Assembly: GCA_021810045.1 (NCBI GenBank)
Contig: JAJZJR010000007.1
Span: forward strand, 1-64,000
Length of the DNA stretch: 64,000 nt
Source: Thermoplasmata archaeon
GTDB taxonomy: Archaea > Thermoplasmatota > Thermoplasmata > Thermoplasmatales > Thermoplasmataceae
Reading direction: 5' to 3'
Program-made: the position numbers and the translations under genes
Shown here: piece by piece, positions 58,463 through 64,000 of the stretch
Layout of the letters: each line of letters opens with the position of its first letter
Position numbering within the stretch: the stretch's first letter is position 1
Notes under the pieces: model-generated
Database searches by the model: none
Seen by the model: only the letters and a program-made list of their open reading frames with translations
Told to the model about the DNA's origin: nothing

Positions 58463-58966
58463 TTACCTGAAAAGATATGAAAAACCGGATTCAGTCATTC
58501 CAGTTAAATCAATGTATTTTTTCTTCCCGAATGACTCTATTATATTCACTGCTTCCTTCCTGGCATCTGTATTTTTGCAGTCAGTGATCAAACTCCAGTG
58601 CGGGAATACAATGGCATCTTCCTTGTCATTATGGTCCTGGAGAAGCCTGAAATACAAGGGATATCTTGAATTGAAATTGTTAAAATCCTCAGAGGAAACC
58701 CACTTTGTGAGGTTTCCAAATAGTGCCTGAATAAGCTTATGATCTGCAAGTATACGTCCCGCCTCTTCCCTGAATTTTGGATCAGGTTCCGATTCCCGGT
58801 TCAGGAGCAGCGGAAAAACAATCTTTTCCTCTACTTCAATATGGCACTTTTCAAGGTATTCGTGAAAGGACACAAGGAATTCATAATCCGGTTTGTTTTC
58901 CACAGCCTTCCGTATGTGCCGTATTGCCACATGCTCAATCATAAGGATTTCAGCGAGATCTGACAT
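58463..58966 (-). CDS. Hemerythrin-like HHE-domain protein
   Basis: Protein of 167 residues, a four-helix bundle with metal ligands in order: IEHVAIRHIR, FHEYLEKCHIEVEEKIVFP, ADHKLI, and LLQDHNDKEDAIVFP. This is the cupin-free HHE type that binds a di-iron centre and senses or stores oxygen or nitric oxide, or repairs iron-sulphur proteins. No neighbour clarifies its use. Confidence 0.85.
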   Translation of the reverse strand: MSDLAEILMIEHVAIRHIRKAVENKPDYEFLVSFHEYLEKCHIEVEEKIVFPLLLNRESEPDPKFREEAGRILADHKLIQALFGNLTKWVSSEDFNNFNSRYPLYFRLLQDHNDKEDAIVFPHWSLITDCKNTDARKEAVNIIESFGKKKYIDLTGMTESGFSYLFR

Positions 58967-59269
58967 ATGCCTGCAACCGAATCAAGTAATCTGCTCTGAT
59001 TTATATTTTCTTTGTATTATTCTGGTTCAATTTACACAATTATTACCTGATTGCCCTAACTAAATTTTTCCATTAATAAATTGAATTTTTAATATGTTAG
59101 GACTGATCTTTTTAGTTCGGGTTTCGATTAATAAATGTGAAACTATGAACTATTACATGTTCCGCAGATTTATTCTTGTTTTTATTTACGGAATCATAGC
59201 TCTGTTTCTACTTTCAATGATTCTTGGAAACCCCTAAGGTTCCCTTTCAGAAAATTGGTTGGTTGCACA
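58967..59269. other. A+T-rich intergenic region
   Basis: Between the hemerythrin-like gene (divergent promoter side) and the end of the M18 gene. Apart from the possible microprotein at 59145 and several TATA-like stretches (TTAATAAAT near 59072 and 59128) I see no feature. Confidence 0.4.
59145..59237 (+). CDS. Possible membrane microprotein, 30 aa
   Basis: Frame MNYYMFRRFILVFIYG then IIALFLLSMILGNP. One hydrophobic helix with a positive N-terminal side, in an otherwise empty region; a TTAATAAAT box lies 9-17 nt upstream. Plausible, but there is no other support. Confidence 0.35.
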   Translation: MNYYMFRRFILVFIYGIIALFLLSMILGNP

Positions 59270-60643
59270 TCAGTGCAACATGAACGCTTTGTATGCCTTG
59301 AAGCAGCTATAGAGATCAGCCTTGCTGGTTATCTCATACGGTGCGTGCATTCCAAGGACTGGAGCTCCGGCATCAACCACATTCATACCGTGTTTTGCAA
59401 AGTCCTGTGCGACCGTTCCGCCACCGCCTTCGTCTACCTTTCCAAGTGTGCCAAACTGGTAGGGAACATTATGTTTTTCGAAGATTTTTCTCACGTAAGC
59501 CACAAATTCACCAGGTGCTTCTGAACCTTCGAATTTGCCTCCATACCCGGAATATTTTGCCACAACAATACCGGCTCCAAGTTTAGCTGCATTGTGAGCA
59601 TCATGCGCTTCCTTGAAGCTTGGATCCATAGCTGCGTCCACATCTGAACTTATTACATTGCTCTTTCTCAAAAGGGAAAGGACATGATAATTGTCAGATT
59701 TGCCAGTCAGTTTATGCAGAAGCGATGTTGCAACATATTCGAGGAAGTTCGACTGTGAACCAGATGTTCCCTGGCTGCCAATCTCCTCTTTGTCGAAGAA
59801 TAGGACCAGAGCGGTATCTTCCGGTTCACTGATTTCCTGAAACGCTCTGAAGGAAGTATATGCTGAGGCCTTGTCATCATGGCCGTATCCTATGACCAGG
59901 GAAGAATCAAATCCACCCTCCCTCGCCTTACCAGCCGGGACAAGGGCAAGATCTGCAGAAGCAAGATCCTCTTCCTCAACATTGTATCGTTCCTTCAGCA
60001 ATTTAAGGATATGGCTCTTGAATTTTTCCTCCTTGTAGTCTCCAGGCCTGCTGCCGACGACTGCATTCAGCTCTTCCGCAGCAATTCCATCAAAAAGTTT
60101 CCTGTCTCTCTGCATCTTTGAAATATGCGGGAGCAGATCAGGAATGAGAAGCACAGGGTCTTTTTCATCTTCTCCAAGGTTTACCTTTATCACTCGCCCA
60201 TCCTTGGTAAATATTCTTCCATGCAGGGCAAGTGGTATATTGACCCACTGGTACTTCTTAACACCGCCATAATATTGTGTCTTAAGGAGCGCAGTGTTAG
60301 TTTCTGAATCCTCATAGAGTGGTCGGGGTTTCAGATCGAGTCTGGGGGAATCAATGTGGGAGGCAATGATGTAAAGTCCATTGTCAAGTCCTTTCCTGCC
60401 AACAATTCCCGCTGCAAAAGTCCTCCCTATGTGATTATAGTAAAACTTGGTTCCAGGTGTGAGTTTATCAAGTTTTTCAAGATCCTGAAAACCATCTTTC
60501 GTGAGTTGTTCCATAAAATAGTCCACAGCTTCCCCTTCAGTTTTAACCTTGCAGAGGAAATCTATGTATCCTGATGAAATGGACTCAAGTTTCTCCTCTT
60601 CATCCGGCTTGAGATTTTCCCAAATTGTCTTTCCCTGAGTCAT
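59270..60643 (-). CDS. Aspartyl aminopeptidase, M18 family
   Basis: Metallo-aminopeptidase of 457 residues. Metal and catalytic residues are present: ASHIDSPRL, FFDKEEIGSQGTSG (Glu-Glu), SSDVDAAMDP, and LGMHAPYEITSKADLYS near the end. It removes N-terminal Asp or Glu (or other residues) in peptide recycling, downstream of the proteasome. Ends before an A+T-rich gap. The ATG is preceded by no clear ribosome-binding site. Confidence 0.92.
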   Translation of the reverse strand: MTQGKTIWENLKPDEEEKLESISSGYIDFLCKVKTEGEAVDYFMEQLTKDGFQDLEKLDKLTPGTKFYYNHIGRTFAAGIVGRKGLDNGLYIIASHIDSPRLDLKPRPLYEDSETNTALLKTQYYGGVKKYQWVNIPLALHGRIFTKDGRVIKVNLGEDEKDPVLLIPDLLPHISKMQRDRKLFDGIAAEELNAVVGSRPGDYKEEKFKSHILKLLKERYNVEEEDLASADLALVPAGKAREGGFDSSLVIGYGHDDKASAYTSFRAFQEISEPEDTALVLFFDKEEIGSQGTSGSQSNFLEYVATSLLHKLTGKSDNYHVLSLLRKSNVISSDVDAAMDPSFKEAHDAHNAAKLGAGIVVAKYSGYGGKFEGSEAPGEFVAYVRKIFEKHNVPYQFGTLGKVDEGGGGTVAQDFAKHGMNVVDAGAPVLGMHAPYEITSKADLYSCFKAYKAFMLH

Positions 60644-60764
60644 TCATGGAAATGCAGATTGAAAAATTAAAAGCTTGTGTATTTCATGAAGCAGAAAATG
60701 GTCAGGTTGGTTATTAATTCTTAATTTTTAAATAATAATGTTCTTAATTCCATTTTTGGAATTT

Positions 60765-62162
60765 TCAGCTCCCTGATCCTCCAGAGACATTGGATTCTGT
60801 GGGTTCTCTAGCAAGTTCTTCAAGCGTTTTGCCCTTTGCCTCCGGGAATGCATAATACAGGAGTATACTGGAGCCCACTGCAATAAGTGCATATACAAAG
60901 ATCATGAAACCAAGTCCCACTATACTGAGTAGAACAGGGAAGAGGGTTATGACCGTGGCGGCGGCAATCCGGTCTATAAACACATTCAAAGCCTGTCCAC
61001 TGGCTCTTACCTTTGTAGGAATCAGTTCCGGCACAATTACAGTTCCGCCAATGATTGTTGCAGGTCCAACAGCAGAGAAAAGGTAGTTGAACATATAGAA
61101 TGTCATTCCAAGTGCTGCAGCGATCCCGATGAATCCGCCAAGTATCTCATCAGATGGAGGAATCCCGAAGATCCCCGGGTCAACCAAAAGTATGGAATAG
61201 AGAAGCAATGCTACAAAAACACCAAGATAGCCTATCACTACCAGTTTTTTTCTTCCCACTCTGTCTATAAGGAGCAGGGAAATGATGGTTCCAGGCAATC
61301 CTGCCAGGAAAACTGCAACATATGTGAATCCAACAGGGGAGAGGCCGAGGTTGGCTGCAATGGTAATGGGGCCAAATATGGTGAAAGTGCTTGAATATGC
61401 GTCATAAAGTACCCATAAGACGCTTCCGGCAAGAATTATGGGGAGGGACCTGAGAAATCTTGTGGCGTAATTCTCCCTGTCCTTGGTCAGTTTGATGTTT
61501 TTCTCCGGCTTAACTGAAACATTGAAGTTGGAGTCCGAGTCTCCCTGTACTCTGGTTTTGAACCTGTAAGTTTCCGGTATCTTCCTGCGATAATAAATAA
61601 CAAACAGTGCAGGAACTGCACCAAATGCAAGTTCGACTCTCCAGGCCTCGGCCGGGCTGATAAATGTTCCTGCTACCTGAACCACAAATGCTGCAAGGAC
61701 TGCACCAATGAGGTACATTATGGAGAAAGTGGTTGCCATAAGTTTTCCACGGTCTTTTGCATTTGAGTTTTCTGCCATAATGACCGGTGACATGACATAG
61801 TCTCCACCAATGCCGAATCCCATTATGAGCCTTGAAATAAAAAGGAATGAGTAGCTGGTGGTGAAAAACTGTGCAGCCGATCCCAGAAAAATAAGGGCAA
61901 GATCTATGCCGTACATGGGTTTTCTTCCAATGCGGTCTGCGATCACTCCGAAAAGGATTGCACCAAACCCGGCCCCTATATATCCTGAAGCTGTAAGAAA
62001 TGAGTAATCCACAGCACTTGCATGGAGATATCCCGTAATGGAAAAGAACACAAGTGAGATGGCGTAAAGATTGTAGGAATCGGAGAGAACACCAACACCA
62101 TTTACAATGATATTTTTTATGTGAAACGGCCTGATGGGATCAGTGCTCACTTCTCTGAACAT
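60765..62162 (-). CDS. MFS transporter, sugar/phosphate-symporter-like
   Basis: Twelve-helix transporter of 465 residues. The cytoplasmic loop motif ADRIGRKPMYG lies between helices 2 and 3, DRVGRKKLVV in the second half, and GIGGDYVMSPVIMAENSNAKDRGKL is the sugar-porter/phosphate-porter PHS-like signature. The substrate is probably a sugar, organic acid or phosphate taken up with H+. It is followed 70 bp away by another MFS gene in the same direction, upstream of it. Confidence 0.85.
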   Translation of the reverse strand: MFREVSTDPIRPFHIKNIIVNGVGVLSDSYNLYAISLVFFSITGYLHASAVDYSFLTASGYIGAGFGAILFGVIADRIGRKPMYGIDLALIFLGSAAQFFTTSYSFLFISRLIMGFGIGGDYVMSPVIMAENSNAKDRGKLMATTFSIMYLIGAVLAAFVVQVAGTFISPAEAWRVELAFGAVPALFVIYYRRKIPETYRFKTRVQGDSDSNFNVSVKPEKNIKLTKDRENYATRFLRSLPIILAGSVLWVLYDAYSSTFTIFGPITIAANLGLSPVGFTYVAVFLAGLPGTIISLLLIDRVGRKKLVVIGYLGVFVALLLYSILLVDPGIFGIPPSDEILGGFIGIAAALGMTFYMFNYLFSAVGPATIIGGTVIVPELIPTKVRASGQALNVFIDRIAAATVITLFPVLLSIVGLGFMIFVYALIAVGSSILLYYAFPEAKGKTLEELAREPTESNVSGGSGS

Positions 62163-62232
62163 ACTACTGTATCTCTGTAGGATATTAAAATTATAAGTTA
62201 TAACTCAAATTGTAGTACAACCTTGTTTAATA

Positions 62233-63480
62233 TCAGATCTTTTGTTCATTGGATATCCTGTATTCTTTTGCAATTGTCGGGGACAGGAAAGAATAAGCTA
62301 CTGCAGCAAGAAGAGATAGGAAAATAACCACATACCATGCATATTGTGCATTTCCAATGAATATGCTGAAAAGCAGCAGCCCTGCAAAGGATGAGAACGA
62401 AGCTCCTCCACGGGAGAATGCGAAGTAATAACCCTGATACTGTCCCCTGTTGTGGCTTTGTGAAAAAAGAGTCAGGACAACCTGGGTGGGGACTGCAATC
62501 ATCATCTCGCCAAGAGTGGTTATTGCAATTGCAATGATCATGGGAATAAATGTATGTGAAATAGCTATCACCGCATAGCCCACTGCCATAATAACGGAAC
62601 CGATTGCTACAGGGATAAGTCTGCCATTCCTTTCTATTCCTATAATCTTGGAAATCGGCACCTGGAATACCGTGATGAGAAATCCGTTTACACTCAGCAC
62701 TATCCCAATTTCTATACTAGTCAGAATGAGGAATTTTGATTCGAATATTGAAAGAGGTACGGCCTGGTAGGAAATGGCAAACCAGGAAATGAACACAAGA
62801 ATGAGTAATGAAAGAACACCAGGCTGTTTCAGGATGCGTGTTTTTTCCTTATCTGAAGAACCGGCTGTTCTCTCTGCATATTTGGGATTAAGCTTTATGC
62901 CTGCTTCAATTATTACAAATGCCAGCAGTGATGTTACAAGCCCTAGAAGAAATAGATAACCGTAACCAAGGTAACTTATCACAAATCCTCCGGTTACGGG
63001 ACCAACTGTGAATCCAAGGTTTATACCGACATAGAGCTGTGAAAGACCACCTGCCATCTCATCCTTTTCCCTGTCCGAGACATATGAGGAGAGTGCAAGC
63101 TGGAAAAGTCCTCCAAACAGGCCCAGAATGGGGAACAATGTGATATAAAAGAGAGCCCCGCCGTTGTCAAATATCAGTGAAATGAAAACAAGGTAAATGA
63201 CGGCTGAACCAGACAGGCCCATGACCATGACAGTTTTTGTTCCAACTCTGTCAGAAAGTCTGCCACCAACCATTTGAACAAAGATATCTATGCCTCCTGT
63301 GGCAAGATAGATTATCCCTATTTCAGGCAGTGGAACATGTTTCTGTTGAAGGAGAAAAAGGGAGATGAAGAGATATGCAGCGCTGAATCCTGTATAAATG
63401 AGTGTTATTGATGAAAATATGGCTAGTTTCTCACTTGAAGCTCCCCTGTCTCCGGAAACACCTGCTCTGCTGAAAAACAT
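62233..63480 (-). CDS. MFS transporter, drug-efflux-like
   Basis: Twelve-helix transporter of 415 residues. GGRLSDRVGTKTVMVMG is the loop 2-3 motif and FTVGPVTGGFVISYLG the antiporter-type motif C in helix 5, both typical of the drug:H+ efflux branch. It could export a toxic organic molecule. The two MFS genes differ in family, so they are not recent duplicates. Confidence 0.85.
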   Translation of the reverse strand: MFFSRAGVSGDRGASSEKLAIFSSITLIYTGFSAAYLFISLFLLQQKHVPLPEIGIIYLATGGIDIFVQMVGGRLSDRVGTKTVMVMGLSGSAVIYLVFISLIFDNGGALFYITLFPILGLFGGLFQLALSSYVSDREKDEMAGGLSQLYVGINLGFTVGPVTGGFVISYLGYGYLFLLGLVTSLLAFVIIEAGIKLNPKYAERTAGSSDKEKTRILKQPGVLSLLILVFISWFAISYQAVPLSIFESKFLILTSIEIGIVLSVNGFLITVFQVPISKIIGIERNGRLIPVAIGSVIMAVGYAVIAISHTFIPMIIAIAITTLGEMMIAVPTQVVLTLFSQSHNRGQYQGYYFAFSRGGASFSSFAGLLLFSIFIGNAQYAWYVVIFLSLLAAVAYSFLSPTIAKEYRISNEQKI

Positions 63481-63750
63481 GATCTATTCTCCTGTGAGAT
63501 CAACTTACCCTAACTTTTTGTCTGTTGATTCCTGGTGACAGGATGATATTATAGGCTGTATTAAATCCAATCTATTATCCATATCCTGCAGGAATCAGTA
63601 AATAAAACCTCCAGTTGAAAAATGGATCAATTCCCTATGGACATGGTTTAAAAAACTATCCCCTTATTAAAATTTGGAGAAGGTAAATTTCCTTATCTCT
63701 GAGGAATCGACATAAAGAATTGAATTTTGATATTTTGGTTGGTGACTTAA
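63481..63750. other. Intergenic region
   Basis: A divergent promoter region between the MFS gene and the secreted protein. TTATTAAAATTT (63663-63674) may be the TATA box for the latter. No other feature seen. Confidence 0.4.
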
Positions 63751-64000
63751 ATGGGTAAATCACTGACCAAGAAATCGATGATAATGATCATGGCATTCAT
63801 GATGTTGTTGTCATCGGTTGCAATATTTGCCGGAAACTCCTCTGCCCAGGTTACTCCGGTCGAAGCTGGTAATTATTCCATGTCTTACGACCCTGCAACC
63901 AGTACGGTCTATAACATCACTTACACAAATCCTAACTATACGATCCTTGCTGCTTCGCAGGTGGTAACGTCTGGAACAAACTCCACGGTCCCTACTCAGG
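63751..64000 (+). CDS. Secreted protein, N-terminal part (runs off window)
   Basis: Begins MGKSLTKKSMIMIMAFMML with a hydrophobic signal sequence, probably cleaved after NSSA (about residue 31), followed by a Thr/Asn/Ser-rich mature chain with NxS/T sequons. GGTGA lies 5 nt before the ATG. Too short to name; a surface protein or extracellular enzyme is likely. Confidence 0.75.
   Translation, partial: MGKSLTKKSMIMIMAFMMLLSSVAIFAGNSSAQVTPVEAGNYSMSYDPATSTVYNITYTNPNYTILAASQVVTSGTNSTVPTQ

Overview
The window is a piece of a Thermoplasmatales-type (thermoacidophilic, wall-less euryarchaeal) chromosome carrying a 24.1-kb integrated element. The lineage call rests on a proteasome beta subunit of the Thermoplasma form (eight-residue propeptide before TTTVG), a Thermoplasma-type glucose dehydrogenase, an archaeal L7ae-S28e-L24e-Ndk-aIF5B operon, the archaeal terminator nuclease aCPSF1, and many genes whose start codon lies about 26 nt after a TATA box (leaderless mRNAs). 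I would place it near Cuniculiplasma/Thermoplasma/Ferroplasma, but the genus is inference.

Left chromosomal part (1-17.4 kb): aCPSF1/FttA, psmB, a ZIP metal transporter, a CBS protein, a stand-alone PolB-type exonuclease, purC, a THUMP-like methyltransferase, ribA, glucose dehydrogenase, folD, nadE, a Na+/H+ antiporter, then a four-gene type IV filament operon in mirror order (ATPase, platform, platform, ATPase). It ends at tRNA-Ala(GGC).

Integrated element (17,451-41,562), bounded by a 17-bp direct repeat (16/17 identical) that is the 3' end of the tRNA. (1) A 12-gene minus-strand operon (21.66 to 17.45 kb) of mostly small zinc-binding proteins ends in a tyrosine integrase that finishes inside the tRNA. 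(2) A small control/defence patch (21.0-23.2 kb): a basic protein antisense to the operon's first gene, an AbrB-type regulator, a winged-helix protein and a short TIR protein. (3) A 15-gene minus-strand module (35.2 to 23.3 kb) of small membrane proteins, tiny lysine-rich proteins, a 1583-residue PKD-repeat surface protein, a membrane HExxH protein and a P-loop ATPase fused to an HNH nuclease. It looks like a virion-assembly or cell-to-cell transfer apparatus, and its mRNA leader can fold into three mutually exclusive hairpins, the last of which hides the ribosome-binding site. (4) Two plus-strand surface-protein genes (35.4-38.4 kb), the second ending in a Hint autoprocessing domain. (5) A serine recombinase operon. 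(6) A putative replication initiator with iteron-like repeats and two short leading genes. Joining the two element ends in silico lengthens the integrase by 16 codons so that it overlaps the next gene, as other genes of that operon do; integration therefore cuts one operon in two.

Right chromosomal part (41.6-64 kb): esterase, decayed transposon pieces, CorA, SDR and ALDH enzymes, LipB, a winged-helix regulator, SpeD, a CaCA exchanger, the ribosomal/aIF5B operon, a KDG-aldolase-like enzyme (which with glucose dehydrogenase suggests a non-phosphorylative Entner-Doudoroff route), an ALDH-DUF779 pair, a TnpB remnant, a hemerythrin-like protein, M18 aminopeptidase, two MFS transporters and the start of a secreted protein. 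The 15-gene module with its RNA leader, and the integration-dependent operon break, are the best candidates for undescribed biology.
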